A stretch of DNA of 64,000 nt, taken from positions 3,971,001 to 4,035,000 of the forward strand of contig NZ_CP045644.1 of NCBI RefSeq assembly GCF_009498455.1. The letters are read 5' to 3'. Both the position numbers and the translations under genes were made by a program. The notes beneath the pieces are model-generated. The model did no database searches. It worked only from the letters and a program-made list of their open reading frames with translations, and was not told the DNA's origin. Positions 1-7,297 of this stretch are shown in pieces. The stretch is from Variovorax paradoxus. Its GTDB lineage: Bacteria > Pseudomonadota > Gammaproteobacteria > Burkholderiales > Burkholderiaceae_C. Every line of letters begins with the position of its first letter. Within the stretch, counting starts at the first letter, position 1.

Positions 1-87
1 CTAGCGTGTTCGCTCGAAGAAGCACACGCCGAGGTCCTCGACGTCCTCGACGAGGCGTACCAACACGCAGTTGCAGCCGGGGTTTGA
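1..87 (+). CDS. 3' end of a gene cut by the window start, unknown function
   Basis: The first frame is open from base 1 to a TGA at 85-87 and gives the last 28 residues of a protein. The tail is acidic and helical (ends HAVAAGV) with codon use like its neighbours. It stops 13 bases before the regulatory palindrome of the next gene, so it is probably the last gene of an upstream unit. Too little is left to name it. Confidence 0.55.
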   Translation, partial: LACSLEEAHAEVLDVLDEAYQHAVAAGV

Positions 88-100
88 GTGGGCAGGGCCA

Positions 101-125
101 ACAGTCACCACTGACACTCTAAATA
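101..125 (+). promoter_or_regulatory. Early-type palindromic promoter/operator (site 1)
   Basis: ACAGTCACCACTGACACT (101-118) is an imperfect dyad followed by an AT-rich -10-like TAAATA at 120-125. The 13 bases from 95 to 107 (GGGCCAACAGTCA) recur almost exactly at 4627-4638, also before a gene. Both sites lead into a similar AGAGGGCTCA ribosome-binding leader. It belongs to the dispersed family described in the findings. Confidence 0.6.
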
Positions 126-148
126 TCGAAAACAAGAGGGCTCAACGT

Positions 149-559
149 ATGAACACCATTACCCGCACGCCGCTGCCGCTCCCGACCGAGCGCGACAAGG
201 CCTTCCTCCTGCAGGGCAAGATCCACGGTTCGCTGCACACGCGGATCACGATCGAGCGCGAGATTTTCCGCCGCACCTGCGCGGCGCTCCTGGCCGCCGG
301 CTACGAGCTGCGCGTCTACGAGGGCGGGGACTGGGCCTGCGAGCGCACCACCGATCCGGTCCTGCTCGAGAACAGCATGATGTCCACCGACGAGGACTGG
401 CTGAAGGTCTACAAGCCTGGCCAGCACATCTCGATCGGCTGGGTCTACTTCGTCTACGGCAACACGGGCTGGGACGTCATCAACGACCAGACGACCAACT
501 TGGAAGAGGCGCTCAAGCCGGTCGCCGAGTACATCGACCAGATCGCGGAGTGGTTCTGA
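149..559 (+). CDS. Hypothetical early protein, 136 aa
   Basis: The product is a soluble, rather acidic protein with several aromatic residues in its second half and no motif I recognise. An upstream in-frame ATG exists at 71, but it lies inside the previous gene and before the promoter palindrome. I chose ATG 149 because AGAGGG at 135-140 is a good ribosome-binding site 8 bases away. The stop overlaps the next start (TGATG), so it is translationally linked to the zinc-finger-like gene at 559. It is first in a run of small early-type genes. Function unknown. Confidence 0.8.
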   Translation: MNTITRTPLPLPTERDKAFLLQGKIHGSLHTRITIEREIFRRTCAALLAAGYELRVYEGGDWACERTTDPVLLENSMMSTDEDWLKVYKPGQHISIGWVYFVYGNTGWDVINDQTTNLEEALKPVAEYIDQIAEWF

Positions 560-1065
560 TGGCTCGCCCGAGCAAGATGCAGCTGCGCCTGGCGGCCACG
601 CCATCCCGCGGCGTGAGCGGCACTCGCCCTTCGCTCATCGTCTTCGATGAATTGGCCGCACGCCCGCTGACTGACCCGCTCAACAGGCCATCTCCGGGCG
701 GCAAGGATGAGCGTGACATGCGCATGCGCAGGCGGATCGACCGCGCGATGGGATATCGCTCGTCCATCGACGACAACGACGACCGTGTCGCCAAGCTGGA
801 CCCGGCCGACAAGGGAAAGCAGGGCCGCAACTGCAACGTTACGGCCTGCCAGCGACCGAACGCCTGGTTCCTCAACAGTGGCACCGACGCCTACTACTGC
901 TTCGACTGCGCGTGGGACATCCGCAAGTTCAACCTGCGGCGCAACTCCGATGACGGCTTCGTCCTGTTCGAGCAATGGGAGGAGGACCTGGCCCGCTTCG
1001 AGACGGCAATGAAACTGAACAGCGCCGCGCGGGAGCAGTACGTGGCTGAGAGGCTTAAGTCGTGA
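559..1065 (+). CDS. Putative zinc-binding protein, 168 aa
   Basis: Residues 92, 97, 114 and 117 are cysteines in a CX4C-X16-CX2C arrangement, a layout typical of structural zinc ribbons or treble-clef fingers. The N-terminal half is basic and Arg-rich (around 55-67), as in small nucleic-acid-binding proteins. The gene overlaps the stop of its upstream neighbour and its own stop overlaps the GTG of the next gene, so it sits in the middle of an operon. I do not recognise the family. A DNA- or RNA-binding role is inference from the cysteines and charge. Confidence 0.75.
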   Translation: MARPSKMQLRLAATPSRGVSGTRPSLIVFDELAARPLTDPLNRPSPGGKDERDMRMRRRIDRAMGYRSSIDDNDDRVAKLDPADKGKQGRNCNVTACQRPNAWFLNSGTDAYYCFDCAWDIRKFNLRRNSDDGFVLFEQWEEDLARFETAMKLNSAAREQYVAERLKS

Positions 1066-1310
1066 AGGGCGTGGTCTACAACAACGTGCGCCTGATGCCC
1101 GGCTCGACCGCACTGGAACTGTACGAGGCGGGCAAGAAGAAGGAGCTCGACCAGCACATGGCGCGCCTGGACCACGAGGACCGCCAGCGCTCCGGGGTGG
1201 TCAAGACCGCTGCACAGGAGCACTTCGACGCTCTGTTGCACCCGTGCTGCCTCAACGAAAAGCGGGGCATGAACGGCGGCTGCACCAACTGCGGGGACCC
1301 CTGCCTGTGA
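1062..1310 (+). CDS. Hypothetical protein with C-terminal Cys cluster, 82 aa
   Basis: It starts at GTG 1062, overlapping the TGA of the previous gene. The first 55 residues look helical and charged. The last 21 contain five cysteines (62, 63, 74, 77, 81), suggesting a small metal site. Its stop overlaps the GTG of the following winged-helix gene. Nothing more can be assigned. Confidence 0.65.
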   Translation: MKGVVYNNVRLMPGSTALELYEAGKKKELDQHMARLDHEDRQRSGVVKTAAQEHFDALLHPCCLNEKRGMNGGCTNCGDPCL

Positions 1311-1738
1311 GCTTCTGCGGCCCTGGCTTCGACCCGACCCTCGATGAGGAACGCCTCAACGAGCAGATCCTGCGCGTGTACCGCTGCATGAACGACAGCA
1401 CCTGGCGCACGCTGGGCGAGCTGTCCGAAGCCACGGGCGATCCAGAAGCGTCGGTGTCGGCACAGCTGAGGAACCTGCGCAAGGTCGAGTACGGGAGCTT
1501 TGTGGTCGAGCGTCGCCGCCGAGGGCTTGCCACGACGGGCCTCTGGGAATACCAGCTGCTGCCCCCAGGCTCGAGTGCGACCACCACGCTGGGAAAGAAG
1601 TCGCGGCGCAATCCGTTCCTCGAGGGCATGAAGCACGCCGCGAAGGTGCTGGTGTCGGCCGCTGACCTGGCCGCCGCCAAAGCCGCAATGAAGTCCGAGC
1701 TGCTGCAGGCGCACAAGCGCGCCACAGGTAAGCCCTGA
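1307..1738 (+). CDS. Winged helix-turn-helix protein, 143 aa
   Basis: Residues about 25-85 read as a winged helix: a helix with TLGELSEATG, a recognition-helix-like SVSAQLRNLRK, then a basic wing (VVERRRRG) ending in GLWEYQL. This pattern is common in small phage DNA-binding proteins that act as transcriptional regulators or accessory replication factors. The C-terminal third is basic and helical. GTG 1307 overlaps the stop of the previous gene. The DNA-binding call is fairly secure; the target is unknown. It is one of two candidate regulators here (the other starts at 23064). Confidence 0.7.
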   Translation: MSFCGPGFDPTLDEERLNEQILRVYRCMNDSTWRTLGELSEATGDPEASVSAQLRNLRKVEYGSFVVERRRRGLATTGLWEYQLLPPGSSATTTLGKKSRRNPFLEGMKHAAKVLVSAADLAAAKAAMKSELLQAHKRATGKP

Positions 1739-1753
1739 CAGTAGATCGATACC
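1738..1753 (+). promoter_or_regulatory. Early-type promoter element (ACAGTAGA class)
   Basis: ACAGTAGATCGATACC starts on the last base of the previous stop codon and is followed 5 bases later by AAAGGGAG and ATG 1771. The same ACAGTAGA core recurs at 4468, 10884 and 11422, each time just ahead of a small gene. Confidence 0.45.
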
Positions 1754-1770
1754 AAGAAAGGGAGCGCCAC

Positions 1771-1935
1771 ATGGGTTACGGACCGATCAAGAACGGCAAG
1801 CTACTGCCGATCACGCCCGTCAAAGGCTCGTGGGCTGAGCAAGAACGCGCACGCCGAGAAGGGCGCCCGGCACCAGCGCAGCCGAAGCCCGCGGGCTGGC
1901 CTCTGGGCTACACGGCGAAGGGCGAAGTTCGATGA
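1771..1935 (+). CDS. Small basic protein, 54 aa, unknown
   Basis: A short frame with a strong ribosome-binding site (AAAGGGAG) 7 bases ahead of ATG, directly behind an ACAGTAGA element. The protein is rich in Lys, Arg, Pro and Ala, with a central charged helix (QERARREGR) and a proline-rich tail. No homologue comes to mind. Position and RBS make it likely to be expressed. Confidence 0.55.
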   Translation: MGYGPIKNGKLLPITPVKGSWAEQERARREGRPAPAQPKPAGWPLGYTAKGEVR

Positions 1936-1985
1936 TTTTCGCCACCTGCCTCGTCATCTATCTCATCGTCAAATCGATCAAGTAA
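1932..1985 (+). CDS. Possible 17-residue membrane peptide
   Basis: ATG 1932 overlaps the TGA of the preceding gene, and the frame encodes a hydrophobic stretch (FATCLVIYLIV) ending in KSIK, the shape of a single transmembrane helix. The stop lies 8 bases before the rtcB start, next to its AAGGAGC ribosome-binding site. It may be real or just a translational coupler. No other evidence. Confidence 0.3.
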   Translation: MIFATCLVIYLIVKSIK

Positions 1986-1993
1986 GGAGCAAC

Positions 1994-3217
1994 ATGAACG
2001 TCATTCAGGAAGAGGGCGCACGCCCCATCAAGGCATGGGTCGAGCGTCGCGAAGACGGCACCCTCAACATCGAGGACAGTGCGCTGCAGCAAACCAAGAA
2101 CCTGGCGCGCCTGCCCTTCATCGCATCCAACGGCGTCGCCCTGATGCCGGACGTGCACGCGGGCATCGGCTCGACGGTGGGCAGCGTTATCGCGACCGAC
2201 AAGGCAGTCATCCCGGCTGCGGTGGGCGTCGACATCGGCTGCGGCATGAACGCGGTGCGACTCACCCTCAGAGCCGACCAGCTGCCGGACAGCCTGGCCA
2301 AGATCCGCGACGCCATTGAAGCCGCAGTGCCGCTGGGTGCCGGTGGCGGGCACACGAAAAGCCGCGTGCCACATGGGCACGGCGGCGATGACATCCACCC
2401 GGTGTGGAAGGAGTTCCACAACACCCGCATCAAGGAGCGCCTGGGCGATGGCATCTTCGAGAAGGCATGGAACCAGCTGGGCACGCTCGGCTCTGGCAAC
2501 CACTTCATCGAGCTGTGCCTCGACGAGTCTGATCAGGTGTGGCTGATGCTGCACAGCGGCTCGCGCGGTGTCGGCAACAAGATCGGGACGCACTTCATCG
2601 AGCGCGCCAAGCGCAACATGGAGAAGTTCTTCATCAACCTGCCGCACCAGGACCTGGCTTACTTCCCCGAGGAGACGGACGACTTCAACGAGTACGTCGA
2701 GGCGGTATCATGGGCGCAAAACTACGCGCTCGAAAACCGCCGTCAGATGATGATGGCTTGCGTGGATGCGCTGCGCGACAACATTCCCACGGCGTTCCTG
2801 CCCACCACCGAAGCGGTCAACTGCCACCACAACTACGTGGAGAAGGAGAACCACTTCGGCCGCAACATCTGGGTGACGCGCAAGGGCGCCGTCCGGGCCC
2901 GCGAAGGTGATCTCGGCATCATCCCGGGCAGCATGGGGCAGCGCAGCTACATCGTGCGGGGTAAAGGCAACCCGCAGTCGTACTGCTCGTGCTCACATGG
3001 GGCAGGGCGGGTAATGTCCCGCACCGAAGCGCGTCGCCGCTTCTCGCTCGCGGACCTGATCGCGCAGACCGAGGGTGTCGAGTGCCGCAAGGACGACGCC
3101 GTGCTGGATGAGATCCCCGGCTCGTACAAGCCAATTGATCAGGTGATGGCCAACCAGGCTGATCTGGTCGAGGTGGTGCACGAGTTGCGTGCCGTTCTGT
3201 GCGTCAAGGGGGCCTGA
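1994..3217 (+). CDS. rtcB: RtcB-type RNA ligase
   Basis: RtcB joins RNA 2',3'-cyclic or 3'-phosphate ends to 5'-OH ends with GTP and manganese. The 407 residues match the usual bacterial length (about 408). Visible signatures are PDVHAG (52-57), the metal ligands Asp80 and Cys83 in GVDIGCG, and the guanylation site CSHGAGR with His335, placed like His337 of the E. coli enzyme. AAGGAGC before the ATG is a strong RBS. It is followed by the AlkB-like gene after a 2-base gap. In a phage the likely role is to repair tRNAs or other RNAs cut by host anticodon nucleases; that is inference, and the phage carries no visible tRNA or Pnkp partner here. Confidence 0.93.
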   Translation: MNVIQEEGARPIKAWVERREDGTLNIEDSALQQTKNLARLPFIASNGVALMPDVHAGIGSTVGSVIATDKAVIPAAVGVDIGCGMNAVRLTLRADQLPDSLAKIRDAIEAAVPLGAGGGHTKSRVPHGHGGDDIHPVWKEFHNTRIKERLGDGIFEKAWNQLGTLGSGNHFIELCLDESDQVWLMLHSGSRGVGNKIGTHFIERAKRNMEKFFINLPHQDLAYFPEETDDFNEYVEAVSWAQNYALENRRQMMMACVDALRDNIPTAFLPTTEAVNCHHNYVEKENHFGRNIWVTRKGAVRAREGDLGIIPGSMGQRSYIVRGKGNPQSYCSCSHGAGRVMSRTEARRRFSLADLIAQTEGVECRKDDAVLDEIPGSYKPIDQVMANQADLVEVVHELRAVLCVKGA

Positions 3218-3219
3218 CC

Positions 3220-3861
3220 ATGGGTGTGCCGATCACCTACCAGCCGCATCTGCTCTCACCGGTGGACGCAAGCATGGCGATGGAACAGCTGTGGGCCGAA
3301 CTGGCTTGGGTCCGTCACGACCAGACACCGCGACGCGAGTACTACGTCGCCGACAACGGGCTGCCTTACACCTACGGGCGTGACCGCGGCCGGCGCACCT
3401 ACCTGGCTCAGCCTACCCACGCGTGGATTGACGGCGTGTGGGGCCTGGCTGAACAGGCCGCAGGTTGCACGTTCGACGTGTGCTTCCTCAACGGCTACGT
3501 GGACGGCAAAGATCACCTCGGCTGGCACGCCGACGACAGCCCAGAGATGGACGACGACCGTCCCATCGCCATCGTGAGCCTGGGTGCAGAGCGCGAAATC
3601 TGGTTCCGACCGAATGAGACCACCGTGCAGCGACTCACCGATGCTGAACTGGCGGCGCACATCGACCCGGAGACGGCTCAGCACAACCTCGAAGCACTGC
3701 GCGAGAAACATCGCACGTTGGACAAGCTCCTGCTGGGACACGGGTCGCTGTGCCTCATGCAGCCGGGCATGCAGGACACGCACCAGCACCGCATCCCCAA
3801 GAGCCCGCGACACGACTGCGGCGCGCGCATCTCCTTCACCTTCAGGGGGTTCAAGGCATGA
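3220..3861 (+). CDS. alkB: AlkB-like 2OG-Fe(II) dioxygenase
   Basis: This 213-residue protein carries the AlkB iron triad: His103-x-Asp105 in GWHADD and distal His190 in HQHRIP, then Arg203 and Arg209 in RISFTFR, where 2-oxoglutarate binds. Residues 41-64 correspond to the substrate-binding lid. AlkB enzymes oxidatively remove methyl groups from N1-methyladenine and N3-methylcytosine in DNA or RNA. The start at 3220 follows the rtcB stop with AAGGGGG inside the rtcB end as RBS. With RtcB next door it suggests a nucleic-acid damage-repair module. Substrate preference cannot be read from the sequence. Confidence 0.88.
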   Translation: MGVPITYQPHLLSPVDASMAMEQLWAELAWVRHDQTPRREYYVADNGLPYTYGRDRGRRTYLAQPTHAWIDGVWGLAEQAAGCTFDVCFLNGYVDGKDHLGWHADDSPEMDDDRPIAIVSLGAEREIWFRPNETTVQRLTDAELAAHIDPETAQHNLEALREKHRTLDKLLLGHGSLCLMQPGMQDTHQHRIPKSPRHDCGARISFTFRGFKA

Positions 3862-4445
3862 AGGGCAACTTTGCGGCCGCCGTGCGCGGCTATCCCGAGT
3901 ACCGGGCCATCGCCGAGTTCTACGGTGTGGCGATCGCCGAGCGCTCCCGGGTGCCGCTCATCAACCACATTCATGAAGGGCTGGTGGTGATGGACAAGAT
4001 AAACGCAAGCCTGCACTCGATGCGCGCGTGGTGCTTGCACCCACTTTTCCAGGCTGACAAAGACTTGGCGCAGACCGCGCAGCGGCTCGGCCCCTTCTGG
4101 GAGTTCGACCCGCACTGCATCCTGCTGGCGATGGAGTATCGCTACCGGGCCAACGCTTGGCTCAGCGACAAGGTCACGAAGTCGATATGGCAGGGCCAGA
4201 GCGCGGTCGAGCGCGTGCACCCCAACGTCCAGGTGAGCGGCTTGCCAACACCAGGCGACCTTGAGGAGGTGTGGCACATGCTGATCGCCGACAAGGTGCA
4301 GAACTGCAAGGACTTCTTGACTCACCACAAGGGCAAGCACGCGCGCAGCTACGAGCTGGAGATCTACTTCGGCCACTGGCTCAAGGCGCTGGATGTCGAC
4401 GAAGACGAATTCAATGCGCTGTGCACTGCTATCGACGCAGCCTAG
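3858..4445 (+). CDS. HD-domain-like protein, 195 aa
   Basis: Residues 36-62 (NHIHEG, then AWCLHP) and 90-101 (LAMEYR.RANAWL) look like a helical metal-binding fold related to HD phosphohydrolases and match a phage family I have seen annotated only as hypothetical or HD-like. Candidate ligands are His37, His39 and His61. The start overlaps the alkB stop, so it is co-translated with rtcB and alkB. A nucleotide-hydrolase role is possible but not shown. Moderate trust in the fold, low in function. Confidence 0.65.
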   Translation: MKGNFAAAVRGYPEYRAIAEFYGVAIAERSRVPLINHIHEGLVVMDKINASLHSMRAWCLHPLFQADKDLAQTAQRLGPFWEFDPHCILLAMEYRYRANAWLSDKVTKSIWQGQSAVERVHPNVQVSGLPTPGDLEEVWHMLIADKVQNCKDFLTHHKGKHARSYELEIYFGHWLKALDVDEDEFNALCTAIDAA

Positions 4446-4467
4446 CCGGCGCCTAAGCGAGGGCGTG

Positions 4468-4486
4468 ACAGTAGACACATCGCAAC
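4468..4486 (+). promoter_or_regulatory. Early-type promoter element (ACAGTAGA class)
   Basis: ACAGTAGACACATCGCAAC closely resembles ACAGTAGACCTATCGCAA at 10884. It lies in a 74-base gap after the HD-like gene and before a small membrane protein. Confidence 0.5.
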
Positions 4487-4519
4487 TACTGCACCACGCA
4501 TCGCTGAAAGGGCCGCGCC

Positions 4520-4642
4520 ATGTACCTCCCACTCGCCATCTTCACCTGTCTCGCCGCCGTTGGCAGCTACGCCATGGGGAGGCTGGTCCTGTGGATCGAA
4601 GGAATGAGCGATGTTCGGAAGTTCAGGGCCAACAGTCAGTGA
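4520..4642 (+). CDS. Small membrane protein, 40 aa
   Basis: GAAAGGG lies about 9 bases before ATG. The N-terminal 20 residues are hydrophobic (LPLAIFTCLAAVG) and form one likely membrane helix, followed by a short charged tail. The stop codon falls inside the next promoter palindrome (4632-4649), which shows how closely the regulatory sites are packed. Function unknown. Confidence 0.5.
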   Translation: MYLPLAIFTCLAAVGSYAMGRLVLWIEGMSDVRKFRANSQ

Positions 4643-4655
4643 TGACACTCATAAC
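4632..4655 (+). promoter_or_regulatory. Early-type palindromic promoter/operator
   Basis: ACAGTCAGTGATGACACT (4632-4649) with CATAAC just after. It is the sister of the site at 101: the upstream GGGCCA and the downstream AGAGGGCTCA leader are shared. The first 11 bases overlap the end of the preceding small gene. Confidence 0.6.
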
Positions 4656-4678
4656 TCAGTAAACAGAGGGCTCACACC

Positions 4679-5071
4679 ATGCAGATGAAAACCCACAAAC
4701 TTGTGACCGTGCGGACGGTCCGAGAGACGGTGACCCACGAGGTCGACCTGCCCGAAAACCTGGAGGGCGAAGACCTGTTGGCTGTCCTCTGGCAGATGCA
4801 GCATGACGGCCTCCTTGAAGACATAAAGGTCGAACAGACCGACGTGACATCCAGTTCCACCTACTTCGACAAAGACGGGGTCGAAGCAAGCGAGCCTCTC
4901 GACTCGCCCGATGATCGAGAGGTCACCTTCAACGAGGACGGCAGCATTGCGGTGGCCTGCACCAACGAAGACGACCCCGAGTTCGGCACCACGACCTACG
5001 CAGTTCCCGACCCCGGCCCGCTGCATCTCGACACGGCCACCGGCATCATCACTTCGGGGGCGAAGGCATGA
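4679..5071 (+). CDS. Acidic hypothetical protein, 130 aa
   Basis: ATG 4679 sits 8 bases after AGAGGG; a second ATG two codons on is possible. The protein is strongly acidic, especially 45-110 (many Asp and Glu), and mostly strand-forming. Acidic small early proteins of phages often act as DNA mimics or host-protein binders, but nothing specific supports that here. Its stop overlaps the DUF6876 gene start. Confidence 0.75.
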   Translation: MQMKTHKLVTVRTVRETVTHEVDLPENLEGEDLLAVLWQMQHDGLLEDIKVEQTDVTSSSTYFDKDGVEASEPLDSPDDREVTFNEDGSIAVACTNEDDPEFGTTTYAVPDPGPLHLDTATGIITSGAKA

Positions 5072-5502
5072 ACGACGGACACGAGCTGCTTCGCAACATG
5101 CAGCAATTCTCGGGCGCCGAGCAGTTGTTCCGGCACGGGTTGGTCCGAGACTTCAACTACACCGAAGGCGTGCGCTTCTTCGCTCAGAACGCCGGTGGCG
5201 GCGCTTACTGGCTGCTCGACATCCTGGCCACCGAGCCGGCGATCCGCAGCCTAGTGCTGGACGAGCGCGAGGGCTGCGGCTTTGCCAGCGTGCGCCTCAA
5301 GGTCACGGGCAGCAAGGCGCACCTGATCGTGGATGACGGAAACGGGAACACGAAGTTCCGGCGCTTTGTCGACCCGACGGACTGCCCTGAGCGGCCGAAG
5401 ACCAAGCTCGACCCCGAGGGCGTGTGGCTGTTCTTCATCGAGTCCAGCCAGCTCGGCGACGGCAAGCTGTGCATGACCATGATGTGGCCGTCGGAGCGGT
5501 GA
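5068..5502 (+). CDS. DUF6876-like protein, 144 aa
   Basis: The pattern QFSGAEQLFRHGL, then YTEGVRFFAQNAGGGAYWLLDILAT near residues 12-56, and a later DDGNGNTKF match the DUF6876 family as I know it, a widely distributed phage and plasmid protein of unknown function, usually 100-150 residues long. The ATG overlaps the TGA of the previous gene. The family call is by recalled pattern, not by a search. Confidence 0.7.
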   Translation: MNDGHELLRNMQQFSGAEQLFRHGLVRDFNYTEGVRFFAQNAGGGAYWLLDILATEPAIRSLVLDEREGCGFASVRLKVTGSKAHLIVDDGNGNTKFRRFVDPTDCPERPKTKLDPEGVWLFFIESSQLGDGKLCMTMMWPSER

Positions 5503-5503
5503 C

Positions 5504-5836
5504 ATGGCCCGGTTGAGCCCATACCTGGCGAAGTTCAAGGCGTCGGAGCCGACGCCCAACTACCTCGAGCAGGTTGGCCCGCCCACACCCTGGAAGCTCT
5601 ATGAGGCCGTTGTGTTCGCGGACACGGGCACCAAGCCTCCGATGGACAGCTTCCGCTTCGCCCGCATGAAGCACGAGGACCGCATTGAGGCGATCGAGTT
5701 CTACCGCGGCCGCGTCGTCCAGCAGGAGATGGTCCACACCCGGGCCCTCGCGGCAATCGAGGCTGAGGCTCGCCGGGAGCGAGACCGCGAACGTCGGCTG
5801 ATGCCCGACCTGGAAGAACGACTGGGAGCGTGGTGA
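5504..5836 (+). CDS. Hypothetical protein ending in GAW, 110 aa
   Basis: ATG follows the previous stop by one base. Residues 70-108 are a charged, helical stretch rich in Arg and Glu that could be a coiled coil. The last residues (RLGAW) share a Gly-x-Trp ending with five other proteins in this window. The GGGAG encoding that tail doubles as RBS for the next gene, whose ATG overlaps the TGA. Confidence 0.7.
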   Translation: MARLSPYLAKFKASEPTPNYLEQVGPPTPWKLYEAVVFADTGTKPPMDSFRFARMKHEDRIEAIEFYRGRVVQQEMVHTRALAAIEAEARRERDRERRLMPDLEERLGAW

Positions 5837-6174
5837 TGGAAGTGAGCTTCAAGCGAAAGTGTGACCTGGACAACGTGCTGGGCAACTACAAGCGCATCGA
5901 CCCCGACAAGTGGAACGAGATGTCCTTCGTCGACCAGTCCGCCCACATCACGCAACTGGAAATGCGCCTCGAGCACGCGCGCCGCACGCATGGCTACTAC
6001 CAGGACTGCCGAAAGGAACTGGGCTATGACATTCACAACGATGGCATGTCATTCGAGGTGTGGTCCAAGACCACGGGCGAGGCCATGGACGACCACGTCA
6101 GGCAGATGCAGAAGGCTGTTCACGAGCACCGCGCGTACCTGGCCTCGCTGCCTGAAGGGTGGGGTGCGTGGTGA
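5836..6174 (+). CDS. Hypothetical protein ending in WGAW, 112 aa
   Basis: GTG codons at 5830 and 5833 are also in frame, but ATG 5836 overlaps the previous stop in the usual way. The protein is hydrophilic and helical with regularly spaced charged residues. Its C-terminus EGWGAW is nearly the same as EGWGDW of the unrelated protein at 62178. Its TGA overlaps the next ATG. Function unknown. Confidence 0.7.
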   Translation: MEVSFKRKCDLDNVLGNYKRIDPDKWNEMSFVDQSAHITQLEMRLEHARRTHGYYQDCRKELGYDIHNDGMSFEVWSKTTGEAMDDHVRQMQKAVHEHRAYLASLPEGWGAW

Positions 6175-6374
6175 TGACCCTCGCTGAAATCGAAAGAGCC
6201 CATCGTGAGGCGAAGCTCGGCGTGCGCATGCTCGCGGGGGCATTGAGGGGCGTGGGCGTTCAGAAGCTCTCTCAGCCTAAGCCTGCCGCCCTGAGGCTCC
6301 TGGCGGATGCGTTGCGCGCAGTGCATCAGCGCAAGATCTTCGAGGATGACAGGCCAGGTTGGGGCGACTGGTAG
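6174..6374 (+). CDS. Hypothetical protein ending in GWGDW, 66 aa
   Basis: A small helical basic protein (two helices, 4-22 and 37-55) with a C-terminal GWGDW. Unlike the two genes before it, the Trp tail here does not overlap a following start codon, so the ending is not explained by an RBS constraint. Last gene of the 4679-6374 operon. Confidence 0.65.
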   Translation: MTLAEIERAHREAKLGVRMLAGALRGVGVQKLSQPKPAALRLLADALRAVHQRKIFEDDRPGWGDW

Positions 6375-6431
6375 TGCGCATTCCGACCTGAAAGAGCAGA
6401 GCGCTACGCAGCCGAGACACGTCCGAAACAA

Positions 6432-6452
6432 ACAGTCAATACTTACAAATAT
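6432..6452 (+). promoter_or_regulatory. Early-type promoter element
   Basis: ACAGTCAATACTTACAAATA begins here, in an AT-rich island. It resembles the site at 8770 (CAGTAGATACTTACAACAT). GAAAGGTTCTCAC and ATG 6475 follow; a GGTTCTCA leader also precedes the gene at 12341. Confidence 0.5.
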
Positions 6453-6474
6453 CAAAACACCGAAAGGTTCTCAC

Positions 6475-6828
6475 ATGCAAACCAATTCGCCATTCACCAC
6501 GCACCGGGACGGTCCGATCGATATCAACTTCACCCAGCTGCAGGGCACCATCCAGGCGTCTCAGGTGCAGCTCGAAGCTGCCTTTGGCGCGCCGCAGAAG
6601 CCCGAGAACGCCGACAACGTCACCACCACGTGGGCGCTCCTTTTCACGGACGGGCAGGTGGTCGCCACGATCTACGACTGGCACAAGCGCAACAGCGACC
6701 CGGCCGAGGTCATCACCTGGAACATCGGCGGCAAGTTCCCCAACGGCCGCCAGGCTGTGGAGATGGTGCACGCGGGCTTCCGCGCGGCCAACGGCTTGAA
6801 CGCAGCGCCCGCCCGGAGCGCCGCATGA
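6475..6828 (+). CDS. Hypothetical protein, 117 aa
   Basis: The centre (TTTWALLFTDGQVVATIYDW) resembles a recurrent small phage protein pattern with a conserved strand ending ATIYxW, of unknown function. AAAGG lies 9 bases before ATG. The N-terminus has a short DNxF-like strand and the C-terminus is Ala-rich. First gene of the 6475-8281 operon, whose members overlap by one to four bases. Confidence 0.7.
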   Translation: MQTNSPFTTHRDGPIDINFTQLQGTIQASQVQLEAAFGAPQKPENADNVTTTWALLFTDGQVVATIYDWHKRNSDPAEVITWNIGGKFPNGRQAVEMVHAGFRAANGLNAAPARSAA

Positions 6829-7049
6829 AGATCAACCAGGCACAGCACAGCGCGCTCCTGGCAGGGCTGCGCCTTCTGCAGCAGGCCCTGGAAAGCGGCA
6901 CCGTCACGCCCGACGACGGCGACCTCGGCGACATCCTCACCTGTGGGGGTGAGCACGCCCCGATGACGGTCGAGGAGATCGAAGCCTTCATCGAAACGAC
7001 GTTCAACGTCGCGGGGCTCACGAGTGACGTCGCGGGGGCTCACGAGTGA
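6825..7049 (+). CDS. Hypothetical protein, 74 aa
   Basis: ATG overlaps the previous TGA. The first 30 residues form a helix (ALLAGLRLLQQALE), and the rest is acidic. The C-terminal 14 residues come from the first copy of a 21-base tandem repeat (7013-7055), so the gene end was probably changed by a recent duplication. Confidence 0.6.
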   Translation: MKINQAQHSALLAGLRLLQQALESGTVTPDDGDLGDILTCGGEHAPMTVEEIEAFIETTFNVAGLTSDVAGAHE

Positions 7050-7055
7050 CGTCGC
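7013..7055 (+). repeat. Tandem direct repeat, 2 x 21 bases
   Basis: GGGGCTCACGAGTGACGTCGC occurs at 7013-7033 and 7035-7055, separated by one G. It lies across the end of one gene and the GTG start of the next, in different reading frames. It looks like a slip-replication duplication that changed the junction of the two genes. Confidence 0.85.
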
Positions 7056-7297
7056 CTGTCTTTGCTTGGACCAAGCCCTTCTACGGTGTCACGCACTGCG
7101 GCAAGGTCGGCCACGGCCAATGGTGGGTGAGCGTCACCGACTACGGCTCGTTCGCCGACCTCGAGTGCTGGTTCCCCGGCTGCGGCTTCAGCCCGCTCGA
7201 AACCCAGCACGGCAGCGCGGAGGCGGCCAAAGCGGCCGGCGAAACCTGGCTCCGGCAGAACGACCGCAACCTTGCGAAGAGCGCGGACAGCCAATGA
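7046..7297 (+). CDS. Hypothetical protein, 83 aa
   Basis: The likely start is GTG 7046 inside the second repeat copy, with GGGGGCTCAC before it. The protein has Trp and Cys-rich patches (HCGKVGHGQWWV, ECWFPGCGF) that could bind a metal through two or three cysteines and a histidine. The ending KSADSQ overlaps the next ATG. Function unknown. Confidence 0.6.
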   Translation: MTSPVFAWTKPFYGVTHCGKVGHGQWWVSVTDYGSFADLECWFPGCGFSPLETQHGSAEAAKAAGETWLRQNDRNLAKSADSQ

